64,000 bases of DNA from the NCBI GenBank assembly GCA_037974965.1, contig JBBPFI010000018.1, forward strand, positions 620,001 through 684,000, written 5' to 3'. The notes below the pieces were generated by a model. It saw nothing but the letters and a program-made list of their open reading frames with translations. It was not told the DNA's origin and searched no databases. Shown one piece after another: positions 23,301 to 33,850 of the stretch (its first letter is position 1; each line of letters starts with the position of its first letter). The stretch comes from Dacryopinax spathularia. Lineage: Eukaryota > Basidiomycota > Dacrymycetes > Dacrymycetales > Dacrymycetaceae. A program made the translations under genes and the position numbers.

Positions 23301-25892
23301 CGCCTCTTGGACAGAAACGATCCAGACTTCCTTGGACGTCGCCAGGCCCAAAAGGTCCCCGGAGGACTTACTGTCCGGATAAGGCCGGATAGCCTTGAAT
23401 GCCGTCTGGCTATTCTGATACTGCCCCGGAACAACGAGCACGACGTGCACGGGCGGGTCCTCGCTCTCCATAGACGGTATGTCCCACACCACCAGCCCTC
23501 CATCGGTAGTCGTAGCGCAGATCCGCGTGTCCGTGACGAACATATCCGACAAACTCGAGCTGCTCGAAAAGGGCTGAGGGAGCTTAAGAAGCGCCCTGAA
23601 GCCCTGCAGTCGGTCGATGAGCCTCACCCGGCCTTTCGTCATCGCGTAGGCTATGAAGTCCGCTACGCCGATCGTGGTGCCAGGGTGGTAGACGCTGTCG
23701 AGCTTGAGGAGGGCGATGGGGGTGATGGTGGTGTTTTCCTTGAGGGTGCGTACCCAGCGGCCGGATTCGGCACCGGGAGGGAGGGTGATGTCGAGCTTTG
23801 TGACCCGGGAGCGGTTGGCGACTTGCTGGGATTGCTGTTGCTGCTGCTGGCCAGGAACGGGCAAAGGGCGGGAGCCACCTTCTCCAGCACTGGGAGGAGA
23901 CAGGCTCTGCCTTTGTTGAGGGACGGCCTTCCTCTGCACCTGCTGCGGCTGACTAGCAGGCAAGCCGCTGCTCGGCGCACTACTAACAGGCGAAAGCGCA
24001 TCGAATGGACTAACAAAGTCGAACATGCTCTTTGTCTGCCCTTGGCCCTGCCCAGCTCCAGCCTGGGGCGGGTTCTGCAAGCTCAGGTCCCTTGCACTCG
24101 GAGGGCCGGAGTAGGTTGCCCGGTGTTCAGGAGGAGAGGGGTTGCGTACGCCGAGCTGATGGGATTGCTGTGACCCGGGCGAGAGATGAGGATCGGCAGC
24201 GAAGGAAGTGTACTGCGCTCCTGGGACGGAGGAGGGCGCACCGCGCAAGTCGCCGATGGACATGAGCTGCTCGAGGAGCTTGCCTTGCTGCGTCTGTTGT
24301 TGCTGGCCGTTCTGTCCCTGTTGCTGCTGGCCTCCAGGCTGGCCCTGGCCAGCCTGACCGGGATGAGAGTACTGATCGCCAGGGTTCATGGGCGCCATCC
24401 CTAATCCGGACAGGTTCCTCTGACTCGACCCGCTCCCGCCCGCAGGACTATCAGGAAGAGGGTAGAGCGGCATAGGCGAGAAACTGCCCACGCTGCCTGG
24501 TCCTTGCTGGCCCGCGTTGGAGCCGAGGTAGGACTGCGGCTGATACATCCCTGATCCGGGCGAGGAGGGGTACATCCCTGGTGCCGATCCCGTTGCCGAT
24601 GCGGAGCCGGGAGCGGAGGGGTCGATGCTACTGGGTGCGACGCCCGTGTTGCCTGATTGGGTGCCGCTCGCGGCCTGCGGCTGGGATTGAGGAGGCGGCT
24701 GGAGGTTGTTGTGCGACGCTACGATCGTCGGTGGTGATAAGCCCGACGAGGGAGGATGGAGGATCGTGCTCCCCGGCTGGGACGGCGGGGTAGGCAGCGG
24801 TCCAGAAAGGAGCGAAAGCAGGGCGTTTTGTCTTTCCGTCGGTTGGTTTTGTCCCTGGCCCGGGTTTTGGCCAGTGATGTTGGGGTTTCCGGGACCGGAA
24901 ATGTTGGTAGGAGGCTGCGTGTTTGATGATGACGTGGGCGGCAGACTGCCCTCGAGTAGACTTTCGGCTGTCAAGCCTCGAGCAGCTGTCCGACCGGCGC
25001 TGAGCTGCGAGCCGACTGTACCGATTGAACTGGCGTTGCTTGGCGGTCTGGCAGCGTGCAGCTGCTGGGATTGCGGTTGCTGTTGCTGAGGAGGGGCAAT
25101 ACCGAGCGTCTGAGCGAGGGAGATGGACTGCTGCTGTTGGCGGAACGGGTTTGTGGGAGACTGAGGATTTCCAGCGGTTGGATTTGAAGGATCTCCGGAA
25201 TTTTGGGTTTGCGAGGCAGCGGGGTTAGAAGACGAGTTGCCGGTTGTCGTATTCAATGTTGACGAGGGGTTGGGACCCCCGGTGGTGGTGGTCGGGACGG
25301 ATGAGTTGAGGCTTGCGTTGGACGTCGCAGGGATGAGAGGAGGGAAGTGCGTGTCGTGCATGCCTGTGCCTGTCGGGATGTTCGATTAGAAGGCTCAGTA
25401 CAAAGAGATATGGAATTGGGTCATAAGGGATTAGGGACGTGGAGGGCTGTGGGAGGGGCCGCGTATATGCGTGCCGCTGTGCAGGCAGGCGCATACATGC
25501 ATGCAGAAGGGAGGAAACAGAGAGGGAAAGAAGGAATGAAAACGGGGAGTGGTGGACGTACCCCTTCCCGACCCCTCGTGGTCCGCACGAGGCTCCAGCG
25601 CGCTTCTCCCCGCATTGGGAGGGTTGGGCAGCTCGCGCGGCGCTTGTGATGACTGCATTTGTGCTCCTGCCTGGGGTTGAGATTGAGATTGCTGAGCCAG
25701 AGCAGCTTGATGCATCGAGGCTGGTTGTGAGGCGGCGGTGACATACCCCGCTGAGGCGGAGCTGTCTGTCCTGTCCATCGATGTTGATGGTTGGGATGAA
25801 GTAGTGTGAGTCGGCTGAGGTTGAGGAGGAGGGACGGGGAGGAGAGAGAAGGGTGCGGGCGGGGTGGCGTTGCGCGAGAATGGGCGGTCCAT
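20319..25892 (-). CDS. EDC4: EDC4/Varicose-type mRNA decapping scaffold
   Basis: About eight exons encode roughly 1,500 residues. EDC4 binds Dcp1-Dcp2 in P-bodies and stimulates decapping of mRNA. Exon 1 is 25892-25562 and the large second exon runs to 21968. The N-terminal 550 residues or so are low-complexity Pro/Gln/Ser/Asn/Gly sequence. A WD40 region follows, with DFIAYAMTKGRVRLIDR, DTRICATTTDGGLVVWDIP and ELTFWSLGEIEPRQIW. A charged Lys/Glu linker and long coiled coil (around KREETMLKMISAELTKN) lead to the conserved C-terminal helical domain: FSGADWDDAFLTVLTGGETR, LSQAVILAIITRLS and FEFTLRWLQRAAIAL. Two in-frame acceptor choices 6 bp apart exist before exon 2. Whether decapping partners bind as in animals and plants is inferred from family membership. 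Confidence 0.88.
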
Positions 25893-26641
25893 GCCCCTCC
25901 CTCCCTCTCTGTCTAGGCTACGTACAACCCGCTGCTAATTATGTCAGCAACCAACGCGTGTTTGAGCGAGAAGCCTTCTGTTCGAGTACGGTCGGAACAC
26001 GGAACGGGCGGCGAATCGATCGGATCTCGTTTGTTCCTACCGACGTAGTGGAATTCGGTGGAGGACCCAGAAGGAAGTGAGGGGAACGAAAGGAAGCGGG
26101 CAGAAGAGGCGAGGCGTGGTGCGAATGTCGACCGTCAAGGTGCACCGGACACGATGCAATGCACCAACAGTTAAATGACGAACCGTCCTCGGCCTTGAAC
26201 TCCTGTTCGCAGGGAAGGCACACAATGGACGACGTGCTGGCACTACTATTGTCGGGACCTTCGCCGGCCTTTACGAGCCCTAGAGATAGGAGGTCTGGAA
26301 TGTCATTACTGGAATGGGACGCCCGGGCGCAGATCCATCCATGGCCTCGTGTGGGGCACGAGGCGGCAGAGTCCGTAACATGCACAAACACGAGGATATG
26401 AATAGTCTGCATAAGTAGTATGAACAGATGACTCGTGCACTGACATTCGCCGCAATCGGGGCCGGTTAAACGCCGCCTCTTCGAAGCCGACTACATAGTC
26501 TGCAGAAGCGAGACGAGGATGTCACTCCCCGTCTTCGTTGTATTGGGTTGCACAGGCTGCTCAAAGCGAGCCAGCCAGCGTAGTCTATCTATTATGTGGT
26601 CTCCCCACACGTCCTCTACCCCCCTCTATCGCCCAAATCGC
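25893..26641. other. Intergenic, no gene seen
   Basis: About 750 bp between the NRK1 stop and the EDC4-like start (both minus strand). Frames on both strands lack recognisable features. It should hold the EDC4 promoter and the NRK1 terminator. Confidence 0.5.
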
Positions 26642-27661
26642 TTACTTCCCCTCCTCCAACACCTCCCAAATCCTCGGACAAGCCTTGTCCAACATCACAC
26701 CCGGATTACTCCTCCCGTCCAGTTCCACCAGCCCGCTGACCTTCCCGCCCTCCTTGACCAGCTCGCCCTCCACATTTCCGTTTATGAAGAGCGCCTCGTG
26801 TGCGCGGACATAGGCGGGCCAGACGATCTGCTCGAAGTAGTGCGGCGGGTCGCGCCAGAGCGTATTCTCTGCAAAGTCGAATTGTTCTGCTCGTGAGCGA
26901 TCAGCGTCCGTGTGCCGCCAGCCTGCCTCAGCCGCGGCGGCAGGGCACTGCTCATCCTCTCCCGTCTCCACCGCGGCCGGACAGATCTGGTAGGTTGCAG
27001 AGAAGGACGTACCGGCCGTATGATACCCATGCCTCGCATGTCTCCTCCTCGCCAGCTCCTCCCTCGGCACCCTCAAAAACAGCCTCACATCCAGCATCCC
27101 CACCACCTCAACATCCCAATACATCAAGAACCCGTCCACAAGCACCCACTGCACACTTTCATCCGAGCCCGCAAACTTCTGTTTCCAGCGCTCGACCACG
27201 GCGGAGTCGACACCGACGAGCTCTTGGACGTTGAGATGGTCGTGCGATTTGTGTCCTGGGGGCATTTGGCCATGGGTGCGGATGTACGAGAGGCCGGCGC
27301 GCAGGCGGGGCCAGTCGATCGCCCCCTCCGGGGCGTCCCAGTCCTGCACCTTATAGATCGGGTGAACAGGGATGGTATGATTTGGCTGCATGCGGGTCAG
27401 CGCTCGCTTGTCTCGCGGGATACAGCGGTAAGACGCACAGGAGCGAAATCGTCCTGATGCACGAGCAGACTCCCAGGTAAGATCATCTTGAGATACTTGG
27501 CGAGCGTCGTCTTCCCCGAACATGTTGCCCCGCTGCCAAAATAAGCGCGCTATCAGCCTAAGCCCGAGAACGAGGGATGGAGGAAATAGAACGCACCCGA
27601 CGCCAATCATGATCACCCGCTTTGAGCTCTTTGGTGGCACATCCTGGCTCGTCGATGCCAT
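26642..27661 (-). CDS. NRK1: Nicotinamide riboside kinase
   Basis: Four exons (27661-27597, 27532-27439, 27385-27013, 26868-26642) give 252 residues. The enzyme phosphorylates nicotinamide riboside to NMN for NAD+ salvage. The Walker A loop GGATCSGKTTLAKYL is rebuilt exactly across intron 1. The catalytic LVHQDDFAPPNHTIP motif is rebuilt across intron 2, followed by YKVQDWDAPEGAIDWPRL. The lid reads LARRRHARHGYHTAENTLWRDPPHYF across the third intron (27012-26869), which at 144 bp is longer than most here. Length is near that of fungal NRK1. The start is the only ATG before the P-loop in that frame. Confidence 0.92.
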   Translation of the reverse strand: MASTSQDVPPKSSKRVIMIGVGCVLFPPSLVLGLRLIARLFWQRGNMFGEDDARQVSQDDLTWESARASGRFRSCASYRCIPRDKRALTRMQPNHTIPVHPIYKVQDWDAPEGAIDWPRLRAGLSYIRTHGQMPPGHKSHDHLNVQELVGVDSAVVERWKQKFAGSDESVQWVLVDGFLMYWDVEVVGMLDVRLFLRVPREELARRRHARHGYHTAGTSFSATYQICPAAVETGEDEQCPAAAAEAGWRHTDADRSRAEQFDFAENTLWRDPPHYFEQIVWPAYVRAHEALFINGNVEGELVKEGGKVSGLVELDGRSNPGVMLDKACPRIWEVLEEGK

Positions 27662-28770
27662 CCTTCTCGTTAGAAACCGGTCTGGTCTAGCGCAAACAAG
27701 CGAGCAGCTGCAAAACGAGCAGAACCAGAAAACGCGAGGAAGAGAAAGGACCTGGGAACGCCGGAGTAGGAGGTGGAGATGAGGGGAAATCGTCCGGATC
27801 GCGGTTGTCGCGATTGTCGTGTGCGCGAGATTTGGACGCGGATTCGAGGAGCGATTATGACGTGTCTGCTGCTACGAGAAGCCACCGCTGCTTGGCGTCA
27901 AAGAGAGATTGGGTCACGTGAGGATACGGCCAGGTTTTGACAATACGCTTGGCAGGCGCTGTATCGTGAACGATGTGCAGTTGGCAGAAGCATTGATGGG
28001 TACAACCGTCATTGTAGAGTTTTTGGAGTAGAAAAGAATCCAACGGGTCACGACTGTAATCCGGTCAAGGCCAGCTATGCGTAGAGACCGCTGCTGTACT
28101 ATGTAATCCGGTAAAAGCCCCTCGAATCGGTAAAGCTCCACAGAGGATCGGTAAAGCTCGACAAAGAATCCGGTAAAGTAGAATAGAAATACGGGAAACC
28201 CACTGGGCGGCAAAAAAGTTGATACACCCGGAATTGTACAACTTTGTCTTTAGGGGAAGTACGAGTTCAAAAGGGTCATGGCCTCTATGCCTTCTCGACA
28301 GTTCTTGGATGACTACCTCCGCCTATGCCTGTCTCTCTCCCGGTCATCGTGCCCCCCTTCATCCCTACCAGTACCAGCTTCACCAGCTCCTCTCTCAGGC
28401 TTCCTGTAGGTGGGCAGGGGCGAAGGTGATGCGTAGCAGGCTTGGGGGAGGAAGAAAGAAGGTGAGATGATACCCATCGGAAATAGGGGTGGAATATTCC
28501 CTAATCCGGTAAACCCCAACTATTAGCAACGGGCTATTGTACTGTGTAATCCGGTAAACCCCCCAAGAATCGGTAAATCTCTCCAATGGATCCGGTAAAG
28601 CAGAAGAGGGATCCGGTAAGCCCACTGTGACGCTCCAATAGCGCTTCCCAGACTATGGCGACCAACGTGTAATAGCGGTTGACGCTTGACCAGTTCAAAT
28701 GTAGTTGTACTTCTTTAAGGAGAGAAGTACATGTATAGTGAGTTACCATTCTATGATAGTTGAGAGGTGG
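27662..28770. other. Intergenic region with duplicated gene tail and CCGGTAAA motifs
   Basis: About 1.1 kb between the NRK1 start and the stop codon of the Spp2-type gene. It contains no independent gene. It does contain an extra copy of the 3' end of the Spp2-type gene (described separately) and many near-identical short blocks with the core CCGGTAAA or TCGGTAAA. Confidence 0.6.
28085..28380 (-). pseudogene. Duplicated 3'-end fragment of the Spp2-type gene
   Basis: This segment resembles 28528-28840 at an offset of about 443-458 bp. On the minus strand it encodes GRDEGGHDDRERDRHRRR and a stop, which parallels the real C-terminus GRRYDERDRDRDRRR and its stop. The downstream blocks (TGTAATCCGGTAAA and relatives, 28095-28200 versus 28538-28630) are also repeated in the same order. 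No promoter, start or upstream exon accompanies it, so it is a tandem duplication of the gene tail plus 3' flank. Many substitutions and small indels separate the two copies, so it is not recent. Confidence 0.7.
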
Positions 28771-30312
28771 CTACCTCCGCCTATCTCTGTCCCTATCCCG
28801 TTCATCATACCTCCTTCCATCCCTATCCCGGTCCCGTTCTCTCTCCTTGTCCCTGTCCCTATACCCATTCCTTTCGCCGTCTCTATCCCTTTCCCGCCGG
28901 CTATCACTGCGCTCATCCTCCCGTGTAGATCTATAACGGTCTCTGTCCCGATCCCGCCGATCTTCTTTGTCGGAATACCGGGACTCGTCCCTTTCTCGCC
29001 GTCTGTCTCGTTCTCTGTCGTAGTCTCGATCTCGCGTATTGTCGTGGCCGTCTCGATCACGTCGTCGGTCACGTCCACCATCCTTATCGGCAGAGAGTTC
29101 GCGGTCGGAACGCGGGCGATTCGAGCGGCCTTCGTCGTCGCTACTGCGGGCGCTTGAGCTTCCGCTCCGCTCTCCGTTGATCTTGACCTTCAAGAGTGGA
29201 TCAGCACATGAGGACTTACTGGTGCCGAGGTTGCGTACCTCAGCAACGCGCTTCACAAGCGGCACATATTTCATCGCGGCCTTCTTCCCCCTGGGCTTCT
29301 CGTCGTCGTGGATCGTATCCTCCGGACGTGCCTTCGCCCCGAGTCCAAGCAACGCAGGCCGGGCCTTCGGAACCCAGGGCTCAGTCGGCCCAGTACGCGT
29401 TCTGCTGGCTGCCTGACCCTCCTTCCACCCCATGCCCCTCAACAATGCGGCCCCGAACTGCTCGATCGGTACACGCGCATAGTCCTCCAACGTGGGCGTG
29501 TCTGGCCGTGTCTGGACGTCTTCTAGGTACGCCTCCGTCTCCGACGGAGTGTGCATCGGGATGGTGTCGACCTGAGGCACATCGTCTTGCCCTGAGAGAA
29601 GTGCGCGTAGAGCACGCTGCTCGAGCGTTTCTTCCTCCACCTCCATCTTCACTTCCGGATGCACGTCGCCCTGCTCCGCCTTGATCTCGACCTTCTCCTC
29701 CATTTTGACCTCCTTCACATCTACCTCTTCGTCCTTTTTCTTCGTAATAGTCAGACCAGCCAGCTGAGGACCAGCATTGATGACGTCCTTGGTATCCACC
29801 TCGCCCTTCTGCTCAGCCTGCGCCCGTTCCCTCGCACCAGGAGGTAAGAACCGGTCCGACGCATGTCGCTTTGCGTACGAGCTCTGCCTCCAATCCCTAT
29901 TCGGCAACGGGGCAATAATGAGCGGCCCAGAGGACCCCGGACGCGGTTTTCCAACTCTGGAAGATGCTTTGGGTGAGTTGTGGCCTGACCTTATGTCAGA
30001 TAAAGAAACCGCGCACCGCTCCGCACCGTGTTCGCCAAAACCGGTGATCAGCTCCTCTGCGGGACCCTCATCGTCGCTGCTATCTGGCTCAGCTGCTGCA
30101 GGTCGTCGGCTCTGAGATGACGCTAAAGGACTGGGCCGGGAAGTATGTGAGGATTGGGCGCGCGGAATGCCTGGCGGAGCAGATCGACCGTTCGTGGGGC
30201 GTGATGGAGGCGGCTCCAAGTCTGACCCGCTTCGTGAAGACGGCTGAGACGTCTGCGGTGAGCCAGCTGGCGTCGGACGCCGAATAGTGAAGGACAGTTT
30301 GCCTTGTGACAT
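28771..30312 (-). CDS. SPP2: Spp2/GPKOW-type G-patch splicing factor
   Basis: The protein begins MSQGKLSFTIRRPTPAGSP, a motif typical of this family. A likely 60-bp in-frame intron (GTGCGC to TTCCAG, around 29955-30015) is not essential for the frame; with it removed the product is 493 residues. The defining segment is TLEDYARVPIEQFGAALLRGMGWKEG, the G-patch through which Spp2 activates the DEAH helicase Prp2 before the first splicing step. ARPALLGLGAKA follows, as in MOS2/GPKOW. The last 130 residues or so are an Arg-Asp/Arg-Glu/Arg-Ser repeat tail, much longer than in yeast Spp2. The nucleus and spliceosome are its expected site of action. The gene's 3' end is duplicated downstream. Confidence 0.88.
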   Translation of the reverse strand: MSQGKLSFTIRRPTPAGSPQTSQPSSRSGSDLEPPPSRPTNGRSAPPGIPRAQSSHTSRPSPLASSQSRRPAAAEPDSSDDEGPAEELITGFGEHGAERCAVSLSDIRSGHNSPKASSRVGKPRPGSSGPLIIAPLPNRDWRQSSYAKRHASDRFLPPGARERAQAEQKGEVDTKDVINAGPQLAGLTITKKKDEEVDVKEVKMEEKVEIKAEQGDVHPEVKMEVEEETLEQRALRALLSGQDDVPQVDTIPMHTPSETEAYLEDVQTRPDTPTLEDYARVPIEQFGAALLRGMGWKEGQAASRTRTGPTEPWVPKARPALLGLGAKARPEDTIHDDEKPRGKKAAMKYVPLVKRVAEVRNLGTSKSSCADPLLKVKINGERSGSSSARSSDDEGRSNRPRSDRELSADKDGGRDRRRDRDGHDNTRDRDYDRERDRRRERDESRYSDKEDRRDRDRDRYRSTREDERSDSRRERDRDGERNGYRDRDKERERDRDRDGRRYDERDRDRDRRR

Positions 30313-31079
30313 CTTTGAATGGTGGTCGTCGCTGTTGGAGACGGCGCGGACTCATCGCCGGCGTACGAGTGGCGTAACAGGTGAAGAGGTCGGAGCCGAC
30401 AACCACAGCCACTCGGAAAATCAGCAACTCCGTCTTTCGTGATGCATGTGGTAACTTAGTGAACTACCTTTTATTATTTGGAACCTGAATAAGTACTAGC
30501 CAGTTCCGTCCGGGGCACGGGGGAGGTTATGGCTTCAAGCCTTGTGTATAGTGCACCTCGACCAACTGTCATTGATGTTCAATGGCGAGGACAGCCTAAT
30601 CGTCACAAACTGCGTCCACCACTGGAGCCTCGGTTCTCCTGCCACGCTACCAGGGAATCGCCTTGCGGGCCTCATCGCGCAGGCTTGTCCTCAACCATAG
30701 TTAAATCGTCAATCACTTTAATAGCACCTCTCCTGTCTGATTTGCCTCTCGTGCTCTGATGTTGAACTCAAGCATGCCCGACGTGTGCGAGAACAGCACT
30801 GATGGGAAGATCCGTGCTTCTCTCGGCCGTTTTGGCAAGGACAGGTGCTGCACTCGACAATGAGCTGGGACGTCGAAGCGAAAGGGAGTACTACAGTACC
30901 GTCGAATGCATATCAGATTTATCGTGACAGAGCAGTTTTATTGAGCAGGGGAATACAGTCTGTACAAATATAGAGTAGGATACTCATAAGCGCTCAGGAC
31001 GACCACACTACAGCCGCCTTCGACTACTCCCCCCAAATCCATCCATTACCAATGATAAAACCGAACACGTCCAGGTGCC
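30313..31079. other. Intergenic, no gene seen
   Basis: About 770 bp between the OPT transporter stop and the Spp2-type start (both minus strand). No recognisable coding sequence was found. The promoter of the splicing factor and the terminator of the transporter should lie here. Confidence 0.5.
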
Positions 31080-33850
31080 TCAGTTGGCAGGCGCCATGCA
31101 CCTATCAGTACTGAGACCGTCGTCGAAGCTCGGGTTACCCCACCATGTCGGGAAGGCGTAGGCAGTACCCGAAGCACCGAAGATGGCGAAGTTGAGCACG
31201 AAGGAAATGACTTGGGTACCACCGTCCAGGGCACCAGCGACGATGTAGTTGTACTTCGTGAACCACCTGGGGTAGCGCGTGCGAACCCACCACTGGGAGA
31301 AGATACCCAGGACCATCGCGGGGTTGACGGAACTGTTGATACCGACGGACAAGTAGCAGGAGTACTGCATGATGATGGCGGTGTTGATATTGTTGACACC
31401 CCAATGCGGTCGGAGGCGATGGATGAAATAGAAGGGGAAGGGAAGGCAGACGCCGATGGCAAGGCAAATCGGGATGATCTTGTAGGTGCCGTTCGGGCTG
31501 GAGAACATCGGGCCGGCAAGGGCACCCCATGCGATAGCATTGGAGTTGTACCCTTGGGCGTTCTGCCCTGACCAGAGACGAGTGCCGGAGATGGACAACA
31601 GCGCGTCCCGGTTCTGCCTGATGATACTGATCATCATCACGTAGTTGAGCAGGGCGCCAACGATGGTGCCGGCAATCTGCATGAGGAATGTCATACGAGG
31701 CGCGAGCTTGATGTACTGGCCCAGCTTCAGATCTTGCAGCATGGTTATGCCCTAACAACTGTGAGATGCAATCCTTGGGCTCCAGGTAGTGGCATGGCTT
31801 ACCTGGTTCATCGGCGTCTGGCCGTACAATGCGCCATACATGTTGGCAATGGGGTCCCCAGGAACCATGTATGCAGTGATCATCTGGAAGAATCCGGCAC
31901 CGGAGGAGGTGAATTCATAGAAGCCGAGAATGGCCGCAAGGATGGCATAAACGGCACAAAGGAAGAAGCCAATGATGAGCAGAACGATCAGAGTCCACCA
32001 GGGCAAGTGCGAGTTCCCCGTGTAGTCCGTAGCCTGTGCCATGGCGAACGCGACAACCAATACACAAATGAACCTGCAGCAGTCTGTCAATACGTGGCAG
32101 GGAGGAGAAGCTGTTGGATACATACCACCACTTCGGCACCGGCTTGTAAACCTTCATCTTCTCGAAGTGAGGATCATGCACAACATACGGCGTGCGCTTG
32201 AAGGGGTTGAGAGACTTGATGAAGGGTCCGATGGTATCCCAGTAGAACAGCCAGGGGTGGACAGCAGCCGCGCCAAGGGCAAGATTGGAAGTGCACAGAT
32301 ACAATGCATTGGTTGCGGAGAAATATGCCGGGCCAAGCTGCTCATATTTGACAGGATCAAACTTGCCATCGGTGAGCAGGGCAGTCTGATTGTACTGCGA
32401 GCCGTCGGCAGCAAAGATAGCTTGCGACATGAATGGGAAATTGAGTCCATTCCATCTGGTGATAGCGGGTGTCAGCTCCGCCCCTACTCCGCTGTGAGAA
32501 GCGAACGCACTGATTGCCGTAGTACACGGCGGCCATGAGGATGTACGTGAAGAAGATGCCGATATCCTGGTTGAGTTGGGTCCACAGGGGATTGATGAGG
32601 CAGTTGCTTCCTGTAGTTCCATCAGCACACGAGCCAGGTATCACAGTCCAAGGACCCTACCAATCAAGTTCCAGTCGAAACACCAGGATAAAAGACCCAT
32701 GCCTTCATTGTTCGATCCACCACCGAAGATATTACGAATGACAGTCCCACGCCCGTTTGAGATCATACAGATTATCTGTGTCGGATTTTACGTTAGTAAC
32801 AGCTTCGCTGTGTAGTAAAACACTTGCACTTACCGAGACAGCCGAGAGCAGAGGGAAGATCCACTGGGGAATGATCTCGTAGAAGAACATAAAGGTGAAG
32901 ATGTACCAGAAGAGGCGGACACGCTTCGAACTCAGCACATTGTCGTAGTGGAGGGCCTGGAAAAGGTTGGCAGGCGAAATGTTGGCCGGCCAGAAGCAAA
33001 CAGTCGGGTAGACGAGGAGATCCATCAGGAATCCGGCATAACCATAGCCGATTAGCTGAGAGGCGATCAAAGTGAAGATGGCGACACCCGGATTGACCTC
33101 ATTGTTGTAGTAGAGATCCTGTACGGACAACACCTGGATACCAGTGGCAGAAGAGGCAGCCGTCGAAGCCATGATGATGATAGCAACATGTTCTGAGATC
33201 GATCGTCAGGGCTCAACATCAGTGCTTCCCAAAAAGGAAATAATGCGTACCCTTGATGTTAAACGGGCCAGGGTTAATCCACTTCAACGGTCCCCAGCGA
33301 GGAATAAGAGCCATAATGTTGCCAAGCCAGTACGAGATGACCAAAAGGAACAGCCGAGAGACCAGCAGGGTCTGCGGCTTGAAGAAGTAGATTCTGATTG
33401 TGGGTCAGCCTGGTGTGCACGTTTCCCGCAACGTTGAGCTCACTGGGCCAGGACAGCACCGAAGGCACTCAGACCAAGGCCGAGGAACCATGTCCGGAAC
33501 GTAAATGCCTTCAATTCGGGATCATCGCGCGTAGACAGCACTTTGATGGCGACCTCGTATGCATCCTTGACGCGGAACTCCTCCTTGGTGGCCTCATCGC
33601 GGCTGATCTTCATCTCCAGCTCCTCGACGGCCTCCAGTTGAGCAACGGCGACCTCATCTTCACTTCCAGTCTTGAAGTCCTTCACGCCGTCGAGCTCGAT
33701 GTCGCCCTTTCGCGAGATGACGGGCTCGAGGGGGTGGGCCTCGTCAACGGCGACTCCATGGATGTTAACGATCTCGTCGCCATTGGGCAGGTGCGCCAAC
33801 GTCGCGTGAGAGTGAACAGGATCCGACTTCCCATCATCGAAAGACGCCAT
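31080..33850 (-). CDS. Oligopeptide transporter (OPT family)
   Basis: About eight exons encode a polytopic transporter of the OPT family, which imports small peptides, glutathione or metal chelates with protons. A hydrophilic N-terminus of about 110 residues precedes the first membrane segment (WFLGLGLSAFGAVLAQ). Family motifs follow in order: VISYWLGNIMALIPRWGP, the signature NPGPFNIKEH, DLLVYPTVCFWPANISPANLF, GLLSWCFDWNLIGSNCL, NQDIGIFFTYILMAAVYYGNQ, and near the end RLRPHWGVNNINTAIIMQY with NYIVAGALDGGTQVISFV. The protein ends TDRCMAPAN, as many fungal OPTs end in a Cys-Pro or Cys-x-Pro tail. The substrate cannot be decided. Confidence 0.94.

Noticed and set aside
21684-25089. Many long plus-strand frames opposite the EDC4-like gene
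   Set aside because: They are antisense shadows of a compositionally biased coding sequence; the minus strand has WD40 and C-terminal EDC4 motifs.
28800-29100. Arg-Asp repeat considered as a separate plus-strand hydrophobic protein
   Set aside because: The plus-strand frame is only the complement of the RD/RE-rich tail of the Spp2-type protein.
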